Assembly (NCBI GenBank): GCA_964467255.1
Contig: CAYXPR010000001.1
Coordinates: 185,563 to 249,562 of the forward strand
Length of the DNA stretch: 64,000 bases
Reading direction: 5' to 3'
Source: CAYXPR01 sp964467255
GTDB taxonomy: Bacteria > Pseudomonadota > Alphaproteobacteria > Rickettsiales > RGZB01
Part shown: in pieces, positions 23,340 to 31,868 of the stretch
How positions within the stretch are numbered: the first letter of the stretch is position 1
Layout of the letters: the number at the start of each line of letters is the position of its first letter
Translations under genes and position numbers: made by a program
The notes under the pieces: model-generated
Database searches by the model: none
Told to the model about the DNA's origin: nothing
Seen by the model: only the letters and a program-made list of their open reading frames with translations

Positions 23340-24254
23340 ATGGCAAAACGTTACTCTTCGCTGCTGAATGTGATTCTTCCCGTGCTGGTATCCGGCATGG
23401 TGCTGGCGGCGTGCAGCACTACCGACAAAGAAGATGCAGCAGTCACATTGCCCGCCGAAGAGCTTTATGCCATCGGGACGGAAGCTATTTCCGATAAGAA
23501 GTTTAAAACGGCAGCCGAAAATCTACTCGATATTGAGAAGAATTACCCGTATTCACCGCTGGCTGCGAAGGGGCAGGTGATGGCCGCGTTTGCGTATTAC
23601 CGTGACCAAGAATATGACGATGCGATTGATTTGATTGAGCGCTTCGTGAAGGTGAACCCAGGGCATAAAGACACGCCGTATATGTATTACCTGCGCGCGC
23701 TGTCATATTACGAACGCATTGCCGACGTGCGCCGTGACCAGAGAATGACTGAAATGGCGCAAGCCGCGCTGAATGACGTGATGTTGCGTTACCCTGAAAG
23801 CGATTATGCGCGTGATGCTAAATTGAAGCTTGATCTGGTGCGCGACCACCTTGCGGGCAAGCAGATGGAAATCGGCCGCTTTTATCAAAAGAATGGCCGC
23901 TACATTGCTGCCATTAACCGCTTTAAAGATGTGGTGAAGAATTACGAGACCACCAGCCACGCGCAAGAAGCGCTCTACCGCCTTGCGGAAGTGTATCTGG
24001 CGATGGGAGTGAAGGATGAAGCAAAGAAATATGCGGCCGTGCTGGGCCATAACTACCCTGGCAGCAAATGGTATCAATATGCCTACACGCTGGTGGAAAA
24101 AGGCTCGAACTCGCCGGTGAAAACAAAATCCTCGTGGATTTCAGAAGCACTCACCTTTGAACAACGCGAAGACACCAGCCAGTGCGAAGCAGATGACGAC
24201 GCCTGCTTCACCGATAAAAAAGGTTTGTTTGATAAAGTGGGTGACTGGTTTTAA
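23340..24254 (+). CDS. bamD: Outer membrane assembly lipoprotein BamD
   Basis: The product is 304 aa. A lipoprotein signal peptide ends in LAAC, with the lipidated Cys at residue 25. The rest is five TPR-like repeats (for example EELYAIGTEAISDKKFKTAA and YYLRALSYYERIADVRRDQR, RYPESDYARDAKLKL). BamD is the essential partner of BamA for inserting beta-barrel proteins. ATG 23340 gives a normal signal peptide; a GTG at 23322 would add six residues and is less likely. It has only a weak AGG before the ATG and a TATAAT six bases upstream. Gene order lpxC-bamD-recN-ligA is typical of the class. Confidence 0.95.
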   Translation: MAKRYSSLLNVILPVLVSGMVLAACSTTDKEDAAVTLPAEELYAIGTEAISDKKFKTAAENLLDIEKNYPYSPLAAKGQVMAAFAYYRDQEYDDAIDLIERFVKVNPGHKDTPYMYYLRALSYYERIADVRRDQRMTEMAQAALNDVMLRYPESDYARDAKLKLDLVRDHLAGKQMEIGRFYQKNGRYIAAINRFKDVVKNYETTSHAQEALYRLAEVYLAMGVKDEAKKYAAVLGHNYPGSKWYQYAYTLVEKGSNSPVKTKSSWISEALTFEQREDTSQCEADDDACFTDKKGLFDKVGDWF

Positions 24255-24289
24255 CCGCACCTCTTAATCTGTTTTAAGAAACGGAACCG

Positions 24290-25948
24290 ATGCTGCGCCA
24301 GCTGACGATAAAAAACATTGTGCTGATTGATACGCTGGAGATTCCCTTTAGGGAAGGCTTCTGCGTGTTGACGGGTGAAACCGGTGCGGGTAAATCCATT
24401 CTGCTCGATGCGCTGCAACTGGCGCTGGGCGCGCGCGCTGAGGCACGGCTTCTAAAAGCCGGTGCCGAGCAAGGCAGTGTGACGGCGGAATTTACCTCGC
24501 GCCCTGATATCGATGCGCTACTGAAAGAACAGGATGTTCCTGCCGAAGGCGAGCTGCTGCTGCGCCGTGTGCTGTATAAGGATGGCCGCAGCAAGGCCTA
24601 TATCAATGACTGCCCCATCAGCCAGCAGTTTTTAGAGCAAGTGGGCGAGAGGCTGGTGGAAATCCACGGCCAGCATGACCAGCGCGGTTTACTTTCCGCC
24701 GTCACGCACCGCGCGATTCTTGATGGCTATGCCGCCGCAGAAAAAGAATCTGCTGCCACGGAAAAAGCGTACTCCGCATGGCAGGCAGCAGCGCAAACGC
24801 TTGCAGGTGCGGAAGCGCAGGCCGCGAAAGCCAAAGCGGAAGAAGACTTCCTGCGCCATGCGTTGAAAGAGCTTTCCGATTTGAATCCGGAAAAAGGTGA
24901 GGAAGAAACACTCGCTCATCAGCGCACGCTGATGATGAACCATGAAAAAATCGCCACCACGCTGCAAAGCGCCATGCGCGAACTGAGCGGCGAGCAGAAT
25001 GTTTCTGATTCACTGCGTGCGGCGAGCCGCATTTTAGAGCGCTCGAACCTGCAAGGCAGCAACATCTTTGAACCGGCGATTAAGGCAATTGACCGTGCGA
25101 TTATCGAGGCCGATGAAGCCACCGAGCAGCTTGAAACCATTGCAGGCAATATGGAGCTCGACACCAACCGGCTGGAGCATGTGGAAGAACGGCTGTTCGG
25201 TTTACGCACCGCTGCGCGTAAATATCAGGTAACGGTGGATGAACTGCCGGAAAAACGCAAAGCCATTGCCGCGCAGTTGGAGTTGGTGGAAAACACCGAA
25301 GGCGCACTTGCCAAGCTGAAGGCCGAAGTGGAAAAGGCAAAAGAGGCGTACAGCGCCGCTGCAGATAAACTCAGCGAGAAGCGCAAAAAAGCCGCAGGAA
25401 AACTCGAAAAGGCAATTGCCGAAGAACTGGCGCCGCTGAAAATGGCGAGCAGCAAATTGAAAGTGGAATTGCAAACGCTGGAAGAAAGCGATTGGGGTGC
25501 AGCAGGCAAAGAGAAGATACAGTTTTTGGTGCAAACCAACCCTGGCAGCCCGTTTGGCTCGCTTTCTAAAATCGCCAGCGGCGGCGAACTTTCACGCTTT
25601 ATGCTGGCTTTGAAGGTTGCACTCTCCGATGTGAAATCGGCCCCCACCATTGTGTTCGATGAAATCGATACGGGCATTGGCGGCGCGGTGGCTGATGCCG
25701 TGGGCAAGCGCCTCGCGCAGCTGGGCAAAGAGTTTCAGGTGATGGCGGTAACGCACCAACCGCAAGTGGCGGCACTCGGTACGCATCACCTGAAGGTGGA
25801 AAAAGAAGTGAAAAAAGGCGCAGCGGAAACCAATGTGCAAGTGCTGGATGCCAGTGCCCGCAAGGAAGAACTGGCGCGCATGCTGGCAGGCAGCACCATT
25901 ACCGAAGAAGCCCGCGCCGCCGCCGTGAAACTGATGGGCGCAGGTTAA
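24290..25948 (+). CDS. recN: DNA repair protein RecN
   Basis: The product is 552 aa, an SMC-like ATPase acting in double-strand break repair. Walker A is GETGAGKS at residues 29-36; EIHGQHDQR follows near residue 124. The middle (about 150-370) is a heptad-patterned coiled coil rich in Ala, Glu and Lys. The C-terminal half has the ABC signature region SKIASGGELSRFMLA and Walker B/D-loop TIVFDEIDTGIGG, then VTHQPQVAALG. It starts 35 bases after bamD and is followed four bases later by ligA, so these are cotranscribed. Confidence 0.97.
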   Translation: MLRQLTIKNIVLIDTLEIPFREGFCVLTGETGAGKSILLDALQLALGARAEARLLKAGAEQGSVTAEFTSRPDIDALLKEQDVPAEGELLLRRVLYKDGRSKAYINDCPISQQFLEQVGERLVEIHGQHDQRGLLSAVTHRAILDGYAAAEKESAATEKAYSAWQAAAQTLAGAEAQAAKAKAEEDFLRHALKELSDLNPEKGEEETLAHQRTLMMNHEKIATTLQSAMRELSGEQNVSDSLRAASRILERSNLQGSNIFEPAIKAIDRAIIEADEATEQLETIAGNMELDTNRLEHVEERLFGLRTAARKYQVTVDELPEKRKAIAAQLELVENTEGALAKLKAEVEKAKEAYSAAADKLSEKRKKAAGKLEKAIAEELAPLKMASSKLKVELQTLEESDWGAAGKEKIQFLVQTNPGSPFGSLSKIASGGELSRFMLALKVALSDVKSAPTIVFDEIDTGIGGAVADAVGKRLAQLGKEFQVMAVTHQPQVAALGTHHLKVEKEVKKGAAETNVQVLDASARKEELARMLAGSTITEEARAAAVKLMGAG

Positions 25949-25952
25949 AGAA

Positions 25953-28046
25953 ATGGCCTCGCTGTTTGATTATGCCGACCCTAAAGAGAAAAAGCCGGAA
26001 GCATTGAGCGAGGCGGAAGCTAGGCAAGAACTGGCGCGCCTCGCCAAAGAAATCCACGCGCATGATAAACGTTACTATCAGGATGACGCGCCGAGCGTGA
26101 GCGATGCGGAATATGATGCGCTGCGCATCCGTAACGAAGCAATTGAAAAACGCTTTCCGCATTTAGTGCGCGCCGATAGCCCCAGCACCCGCGTGGGCGC
26201 AGCCCCACTCGAAAAATTTGCCAAGGTGAAGCATAGCGTGCCGATGCTTTCGCTTGCGAATGCGTTCACGGAAGAAGATGTCGCCGAGTGGCTGGAGCGC
26301 ATGCGCCGCTTTTTAGGGCTTAAGGAAAATGAAGAAATCGAAATCATCGCCGAGCCGAAAATAGACGGGCTTTCTTTCACTGCGCGCTATGAAAAAGGCA
26401 AGTATGTTCGCGCCGCCACGCGCGGCGATGGTGAGGTGGGTGAAGACATCACCGCAAACCTAAGAACCATCAAAAGCCTGCCGCCTGTTTTAAAAGGTGA
26501 GGGCATACCCGCCGTGCTGGAAGTGCGCGGAGAGGTATACATCAACCGTAACGATTTTATGCGGCTGAATGAAAATCAGGAAGCGGAAGGCAAGCCGACA
26601 TTCGCCAACCCGCGCAACGCAGCGGCGGGTAGCCTAAGGCAGCTGGATTCCAGCATCACCGCTAGTAGGCCACTTAGTTATTTTGTGTATGGCAAGGGTG
26701 AGGTGGTAGGCGGCAATATCGGCCAAACCGAAAGCGACTATGTGCACAAATTAAAAGACTGGGCCTTTGAGACCATTCACATTGATAAGCTGCATGGTCT
26801 TGATGCGGTTTTAAGCCTGTATAAAAAAACCGGCGAGAGAAGGGCGGGGCTGAAATACGACATTGACGGCATTGTGTATAAGGTAAATTCGTTTGAGATG
26901 CAGGAAAAACTCGGCTTTGTGAGTCGCAGTCCGCGCTGGGCGATTGCGCATAAATTCCCTGCCGAGCAGGCGGTGACGGTGCTGGAGGGCATCGACATTC
27001 AGGTGGGGCGCACGGGCGCGCTCACGCCTGTGGCGCGCCTCAGACCCATCACGGTGGGCGGGGTGGTGGTTTCAAACGCGACGCTGCATAACAAGGATGA
27101 AATCGAACGCCTCGGTGTGAAGATTGGCGACAGCGTGGTGGTGCAGCGTGCAGGTGATGTGATTCCGCAAGTGGTGGGAGTGAAAACCACGAGCGCTGAT
27201 TCTAAAGAATATACATTCCCCACGCAGTGCCCTGAATGCGGCAGCTTGGCGACTCGTGAGGAAGGCGAGGTGGTGGTGCGCTGCACGGGGGGGCTTATCT
27301 GCCCTGCGCAGGCAGTGGAGCGCCTCAAACATTTTGTGTCGCGCAACGCGTTTGACATTGAAGGCTTGGGCGAAAAGCAAATCCAGAAATTCTGGGATAC
27401 GGGGTTGGTGAAAGAACCTGCCGATATTTTCAAATTGAAAAACCATGAAGCGCAAATCAAAACATGGGAAGGCTTTGGCGAAAAATCGGTAAACAATCTG
27501 CTAGCGGCGATTGAAGAACGCCGGACCATTGCGCTGGAGCGGTTTATTTTTGCGCTCGGCATCCGCCATGTGGGGGACGCCACGGCACGCCTGTTCGCCC
27601 AGCATTACCTGACGCTTGATGCATGGCTTGGTGCGATGAAAGCCGCAGGGCATGAGGGCGAAGCCCGCGAGGAATTACTGGCGATGGATGGTGTGGGCGA
27701 GAAAATGGCAGAAGCCATCACTGGGTTTTTTAAAGAGCCGCATAACCGTGATTTGCTTTCCAAATTGACGGCTGAGCTTAGTGTGCTGCCCGCGCAGCCA
27801 AAGCGCACCGATTCCCCCGTTTCGGGCAAAACCGTGGTGTTCACCGGCACATTAAACAAAATGACGCGTGATGCCGCCAAAGCCCGCGCCGCCACATTGG
27901 GTGCAAAAGTGGCAGGCAGTGTTTCGGCCAAAACCGATTATGTGGTTGCAGGCGAAGATGCAGGCAGTAAACTCAAAAAAGCCACCGAGCTGGGCGTGAA
28001 AGTGCTAAGCGAAGAGGAATGGCTGGCATTGATAGGGGAGCGTTGA
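25953..28046 (+). CDS. ligA: NAD-dependent DNA ligase LigA
   Basis: The product is 697 aa. Domains in order: Ia (residues about 15-75, YYQDDAPSVSDAEYD), adenylation domain with the nucleotide-accepting Lys136 in EPKIDGLS, OB fold (QVGRTGALTPVA), four-Cys zinc finger (CPECG then C..GG..C), helix-hairpin-helix repeats (IEGLGEKQIQKF, GVGEKMAEAI) and a C-terminal BRCT domain (about 620-697, GKTVVFTGTLNKMTRDAA). It seals nicks with NAD as cofactor during replication and repair. ATG 25953 is four bases after recN; the stop overlaps the next start (TGATG). Confidence 0.98.
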   Translation: MASLFDYADPKEKKPEALSEAEARQELARLAKEIHAHDKRYYQDDAPSVSDAEYDALRIRNEAIEKRFPHLVRADSPSTRVGAAPLEKFAKVKHSVPMLSLANAFTEEDVAEWLERMRRFLGLKENEEIEIIAEPKIDGLSFTARYEKGKYVRAATRGDGEVGEDITANLRTIKSLPPVLKGEGIPAVLEVRGEVYINRNDFMRLNENQEAEGKPTFANPRNAAAGSLRQLDSSITASRPLSYFVYGKGEVVGGNIGQTESDYVHKLKDWAFETIHIDKLHGLDAVLSLYKKTGERRAGLKYDIDGIVYKVNSFEMQEKLGFVSRSPRWAIAHKFPAEQAVTVLEGIDIQVGRTGALTPVARLRPITVGGVVVSNATLHNKDEIERLGVKIGDSVVVQRAGDVIPQVVGVKTTSADSKEYTFPTQCPECGSLATREEGEVVVRCTGGLICPAQAVERLKHFVSRNAFDIEGLGEKQIQKFWDTGLVKEPADIFKLKNHEAQIKTWEGFGEKSVNNLLAAIEERRTIALERFIFALGIRHVGDATARLFAQHYLTLDAWLGAMKAAGHEGEAREELLAMDGVGEKMAEAITGFFKEPHNRDLLSKLTAELSVLPAQPKRTDSPVSGKTVVFTGTLNKMTRDAAKARAATLGAKVAGSVSAKTDYVVAGEDAGSKLKKATELGVKVLSEEEWLALIGER

Positions 28047-29803
28047 TGGACAAGCTGAAGCTGCTGCGTGCAGAAATGAAGAAGCACAAAGTGCAGGGCT
28101 TCATCGTGCCTTCCAGCGACGAATTTCAGGGTGAATATGTGCCGCCATCAGGCAAGCGTCTGTTCTGGCTCACGGGGTTTGATGGTTCCGCCGGAACCGC
28201 TGTGGTGCTGGATAAAAAAGCGGCCTTCTTCACTGACGGGCGCTACACGCTGCAAGCGGAAAAGCAACTGAAAGACCAGCCTTACGCTATTTTAAACACT
28301 GCTGAAAAAAGCACCGCCGACTGGCTGAAGGAAGAAGCCAAGGGCACAATAGGTTATGACCCATGGCTACACACGCCGCGCCAGATTCGCCGTTTAGAGG
28401 CGTTCGCCAAGCAAGGCGATTTTGAATTAAAGCCCGTGCCGAATCTGGTAGATGCGGTGTGGAAGGGCCGCCCTGCCTTTCCACAAGCGCCTGCTGTGGT
28501 GCATGAAGAGCGCTATGCGGGCAAAGCCTCGCTCGACAAGCGTCGCGATGTGGTGGGTGTTCTAAAAGAAAAGAAAGCCGCCGCTGTGTTGCTGACCGCG
28601 CCGGATTCCATTTGTTGGCTTTTGAACATCCGCGGCAGCGACGTGCCGCGCACGCCGTTTTTGCTCAGCTACGCGCTGGTGATGGCAACAGGCCGTGTGG
28701 TGCTGTTTGCTCCGCCGAAAAAAATCACGAAAGAAGTGCGCAAACATTTAGGCGCTGCGGTGCAAGTGTTACCGCTGGAAGGCAAGGCTATTAAAGCGGA
28801 ACTTGCCAAGCTGAAGGGCAAGCGCGTGATGGTGGACGCAAACATGGCGGCTAGCTGGTTTACCGACACGATGAAACAATGCGGCGTAAAGGCGCTGGAG
28901 GTGGATGATCCTTGCCAATTGCCGAAGGCGTGCAAGAACCCCGTGGAGCTAACAGGCATGCGCCGCGCGCACCAGCGCGACGGGCTGGCGGTGGTGAAGT
29001 GCCTCTATTGGATTGAGAAGAACTTCCGCAAAGGGAATATCAGCGAATTGGAAATCGCCACGAAGCTGGAAGGCTTTCGCCGTGAAAGCGACATGCTGAA
29101 AGATTTGAGTTTCGACACGATTGCGGGTTTTGGTTCAAATGGTGCGATTGTGCATTACCGCGCCACGGAAGAGAGCGCCAAAACCTTAAAGGACGGCAAT
29201 TTGCTGCTGCTGGATTCCGGCGGGCAATATCTGGATGGCACGACGGACATCACGCGTACGGTGGCGGTGGGCAAACCGAAGGCCGAGCATAAAGAGCATT
29301 TCACGCGTGTGCTGAAAGGGCATATTGCGCTGGCGCGTGCGCGCTTCCCCGAAGGCACGGCGGGTGGGCAGCTGGATATATTGGCGAGGAACAGTCTGTG
29401 GCAGGTGGGGCTCGATTACGACCACGGTACTGGCCACGGCGTGGGGAGCTATCTAAGTGTGCATGAAGGGCCGCAGCGCATCAGCCGCACTAGCGACGTG
29501 CCCTTAAAAGAAGGCATGATTCTTTCCAACGAACCGGGTTACTACGAAACGGGCAGTCACGGCATCCGCATCGAGAACCTTGTGGCGGTGCGCGAAAGCA
29601 AACAATCGGGCGGCAAACGCTTCTTTGAATTTGAGACACTGACCGCAGCCCCATTTGACCAGCGGCTTATTGATAAAAAAATGCTTGAAACATATGAAAT
29701 ACAATGGATTAATGTTTACCACCGCCATGTGTATGAAGCCTTGGCTGCACGCCTGCCGCGCCCCGAGCGCCAGTGGCTGAAAAAGGCGACCCGCCCACTG
29801 TAG
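28046..29803 (+). CDS. pepP: Xaa-Pro aminopeptidase (M24B family)
   Basis: The product is 585 aa, a three-domain aminopeptidase P. Two creatinase-like N-terminal domains (about 1-135 and 155-300) precede the pita-bread catalytic domain. Metal ligands are visible in order: Asp and Asp in LLLDSGG..DGTTDITRT, His in DHGTGHGVG, Glu in LSNEPGYY and Glu in FFEFETLT. It removes an N-terminal residue preceding proline in the cytoplasm. The start ATG 28046 overlaps the ligA stop and has GGGGAG six bases upstream; an ATG at 28019 inside ligA is less likely. The symbol is by family; other names are used for such long forms. Confidence 0.93.
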   Translation: MDKLKLLRAEMKKHKVQGFIVPSSDEFQGEYVPPSGKRLFWLTGFDGSAGTAVVLDKKAAFFTDGRYTLQAEKQLKDQPYAILNTAEKSTADWLKEEAKGTIGYDPWLHTPRQIRRLEAFAKQGDFELKPVPNLVDAVWKGRPAFPQAPAVVHEERYAGKASLDKRRDVVGVLKEKKAAAVLLTAPDSICWLLNIRGSDVPRTPFLLSYALVMATGRVVLFAPPKKITKEVRKHLGAAVQVLPLEGKAIKAELAKLKGKRVMVDANMAASWFTDTMKQCGVKALEVDDPCQLPKACKNPVELTGMRRAHQRDGLAVVKCLYWIEKNFRKGNISELEIATKLEGFRRESDMLKDLSFDTIAGFGSNGAIVHYRATEESAKTLKDGNLLLLDSGGQYLDGTTDITRTVAVGKPKAEHKEHFTRVLKGHIALARARFPEGTAGGQLDILARNSLWQVGLDYDHGTGHGVGSYLSVHEGPQRISRTSDVPLKEGMILSNEPGYYETGSHGIRIENLVAVRESKQSGGKRFFEFETLTAAPFDQRLIDKKMLETYEIQWINVYHRHVYEALAARLPRPERQWLKKATRPL

Positions 29804-29824
29804 TTCCGTTTTAAGTGATTTTCG

Positions 29825-29852
29825 TTGACAATGCAGCGCTTACCACTATATT
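29825..29852 (+). promoter_or_regulatory. Promoter of the rplU-rpmA operon
   Basis: A perfect -35 TTGACA (29825-29830) is followed after 16 bases by TATATT (29847-29852). It lies in the 118-base gap between the aminopeptidase gene and rplU, with a predicted leader of about 60 bases. It is the best sigma-70-type match noticed in the window. Confidence 0.7.
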
Positions 29853-29921
29853 TACCGTTCCCTGCGCCGGAAACTAGCGCATGAAAATTATTTAAACCAT
29901 TGAAATATAGAAGATTTAGCC

Positions 29922-30353
29922 ATGTTTGCAGTCGTACGTTATGGTGCCAAGCAATACAAAGTACAGAAAGACGATGTACTGAAGCTTGAGCGTGTTGAAG
30001 GTGATGAAGGTGCCGTAGTGGTGCTGGAAGATGTATTGGCCTCAGGCGATGCATCTGGCCTTAAAATCGGTGCCAAAGTGAAGGTGGCCGTGGAAATCCT
30101 CGGTCAGGCAAAAGATGAAAAGAAAATCATCTTCAAAAAGCGCCGCCGCCAGAATTACCGCCGTACGCGTGGTCACCGCCAGCAGGTAACGTGGGTAAAA
30201 GTGCAAGACATTGGCGAAAACGTGCAAGCGAAAGCTGCACCTGCCGAAAAGAAGCAGAAAAAAGAAGCTGCTGCCCCCGCTAAAAAAGCGGAAGCAAAGC
30301 CAGCCGAAGCAAAGAAAACCGCGGCCAAAAAGCCAGCGGCCAAAAAAGAATAG
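29922..30353 (+). CDS. rplU: 50S ribosomal protein L21 with long Lys/Ala tail
   Basis: The product is 143 aa. Residues 1-102 are a standard L21 (MFAVVRYGAKQYKVQKDDVL; KRRRRQNYRRTRGHRQ RNA-binding segment). Residues about 103-143 are an added low-complexity tail of Lys, Ala, Pro and Glu. Ordinary L21 is about 103 residues, so the tail is a lineage extra, likely disordered. L21 binds 23S rRNA domain II next to L20. It is cotranscribed with rpmA, 15 bases downstream, from the promoter at 29825. Confidence 0.96.
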   Translation: MFAVVRYGAKQYKVQKDDVLKLERVEGDEGAVVVLEDVLASGDASGLKIGAKVKVAVEILGQAKDEKKIIFKKRRRQNYRRTRGHRQQVTWVKVQDIGENVQAKAAPAEKKQKKEAAAPAKKAEAKPAEAKKTAAKKPAAKKE

Positions 30354-30368
30354 TTAGGGAGATAAACC

Positions 30369-30629
30369 ATGGCACATAAAAAAGCAGGTGGTAGTTCCAG
30401 GAACGGTCGTGATTCCGCTGGTAGAAGGCTTGGCGTGAAAAAATGGGGTGGTCAGGATGTAATTCCGGGCAACATTATCGTGCGTCAGCGCGGTACGAAA
30501 TTTAAGCCGCTCGCCAATGTTGGCCTCGGCAAAGACCATACGATTTTCGCCGTGGTGGAAGGCAAAGTGAAGTTCACCACCAAGGCAAATGATCGCGTTT
30601 ACGTTTCCGTAGTGCCCACAAAGGCATAA
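30369..30629 (+). CDS. rpmA: 50S ribosomal protein L27
   Basis: The product is 86 aa, normal length. The N-terminus AHKKAGGSSRNGRDSAGRRL is the conserved segment that reaches the peptidyl transferase centre; it starts directly with Met-Ala, so there is no cleavable extension of the Firmicutes type. GNIIVRQRGTKF and GLGKDHTIFA follow. A GGGAG site lies before the ATG. The operon ends at the terminator 22 bases after its stop. Confidence 0.98.
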   Translation: MAHKKAGGSSRNGRDSAGRRLGVKKWGGQDVIPGNIIVRQRGTKFKPLANVGLGKDHTIFAVVEGKVKFTTKANDRVYVSVVPTKA

Positions 30630-30651
30630 GCGCGAACGAACCGACAGGTAG

Positions 30652-30684
30652 AAGGGGATGGATGGCTGCCATCCCCTTTTTTTA
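30652..30684 (+). terminator. Intrinsic terminator after rpmA
   Basis: AAGGGGATGG pairs with CCATCCCCTT across a seven-base loop, followed by seven more T residues. It ends the rplU-rpmA unit and sits just before the long palindrome at 30689. Confidence 0.92.
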
Positions 30685-30688
30685 TGGA

Positions 30689-30807
30689 GAAACTGCTATT
30701 CGTGGCATCTAGCGGCCTTTTAAAAACTTCCGCTGCTCACGTACTTTTAAGTACGTTGCGCGGCGGCTTCGTTAAAAGCCCACTATCTGCACAAGACTAG
30801 CAGTTTC
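30689..30807. repeat. 119-bp imperfect palindrome between rpmA and obgE
   Basis: The ends are a perfect 10-base inverted repeat, GAAACTGCTA (30689-30698) and TAGCAGTTTC (30798-30807). The centre is ACGTACTT-TT-AAGTACGT (30739-30756), exactly midway. Between them GGCCTTTTAA and GTTAAAAGCC, and CCGC..GC and GC.CGG, also pair, so arms of nearly 60 bases can fold into one long hairpin. The size and form resemble Rickettsia palindromic elements or a MITE. It ends 18 bases before the obgE ATG and would form part of that gene's leader. Confidence 0.8.
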
Positions 30808-30825
30808 AAGAAACAAAGATGCGTT

Positions 30826-31863
30826 ATGCAGTTTATTGATGAAGTAAAAATATTCGTGAAGAGCGGTGATGGCGGGCAGGGCTGCGTCAGCTTTTTGCGT
30901 GCGGCGAATATGCCGCTCGGCGGGCCGGACGGCGGCGATGGCGGCCGTGGCGGCAGCGTAATTTTAGAATGCGTGCAGGGCCTGAACACGCTCATCGACT
31001 TCCGCTACACCCAGCACTTCAAAGCCAAAAAAGGCGGGCAGGGCATGGGCAAACAGCGCACGGGTGAGTCCGGCGAAGACCTTATTATCAAAGTACCCGC
31101 AGGCACACAGGTGTTTGACGAAAGCGGCGAAGAGCTGGTGATCGACATGACGCATGTGGGGCAACGCATCATCCTTGCGAAGGGTGGTGATGGCGGCCTT
31201 GGCAACTTGCATTTTAAAACGTCAACCAACCGTGCGCCGCGAAAAGCTACACCAGGTTGGCCCGGAAATGAGAAGTGGTTATGGCTTCGCCTGAAGCTGC
31301 TTTCTGATGCTGGTTTGGTGGGTATGCCGAACGCAGGCAAATCGACTTTCCTTAGCAAAGTTTCGCGCGCAAAACCGAAGATTGCTGACTACCCGTTTAC
31401 CACACTCAAGCCACAGCTTGGGGTGGTGTATGTGGACGAGAAGGAATTTGTGCTGGCGGACATTCCCGGCCTTATCGAGGGGGCGCATGAAGGCCTCGGT
31501 TTGGGCGATAGATTTTTGAAACATGTGGAGCGCTGCGGGGTGCTGCTGCACCTGATTGACGGCACGCTGGACGATGTGGCGAAGGCGTATAAAACCATTC
31601 GCCACGAGCTGGAGCAATACAGCGATTTATTAATTGATAAACAGGAAATTATCGCAATTAATAAATGTGATGCATTAACAGACGATGTGATTGCAAAAAA
31701 GAAAAAAGCGCTCGAAAAAGCAACCAAGAAAAAAGTGCACACGATTTCCACCGCCAGCGGTCAAGGTTTAGAACCCGTGCTGCGTGAGTTGTATAAAAAC
31801 ATCAAAGCATTCCGCGCGGAAAACGCGCCCGAGCCGCTGGCGGAATTTGCTGAAAAAGACTAA
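30826..31863 (+). CDS. obgE: Ribosome-assembly GTPase ObgE/CgtA
   Basis: The product is 345 aa. The glycine-rich Obg fold covers about residues 1-158 (DGGQGCVSFLRAANMPLGGP, GGDGGRGGSV). The GTPase domain follows with GMPNAGKS at 166-173, ADIPGLIEGAHEG (switch/G3) near 212 and NKCD (G4) near 281. Obg proteins bind the 50S subunit late in assembly and act in growth control. The usual variable C-terminal domain is short. There is no strong ribosome binding site before ATG 30826, and the 119-bp palindrome lies just upstream. It ends five bases from the convergent ygfZ gene without a visible terminator. Confidence 0.97.
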   Translation: MQFIDEVKIFVKSGDGGQGCVSFLRAANMPLGGPDGGDGGRGGSVILECVQGLNTLIDFRYTQHFKAKKGGQGMGKQRTGESGEDLIIKVPAGTQVFDESGEELVIDMTHVGQRIILAKGGDGGLGNLHFKTSTNRAPRKATPGWPGNEKWLWLRLKLLSDAGLVGMPNAGKSTFLSKVSRAKPKIADYPFTTLKPQLGVVYVDEKEFVLADIPGLIEGAHEGLGLGDRFLKHVERCGVLLHLIDGTLDDVAKAYKTIRHELEQYSDLLIDKQEIIAINKCDALTDDVIAKKKKALEKATKKKVHTISTASGQGLEPVLRELYKNIKAFRAENAPEPLAEFAEKD

Positions 31864-31868
31864 TCAGT

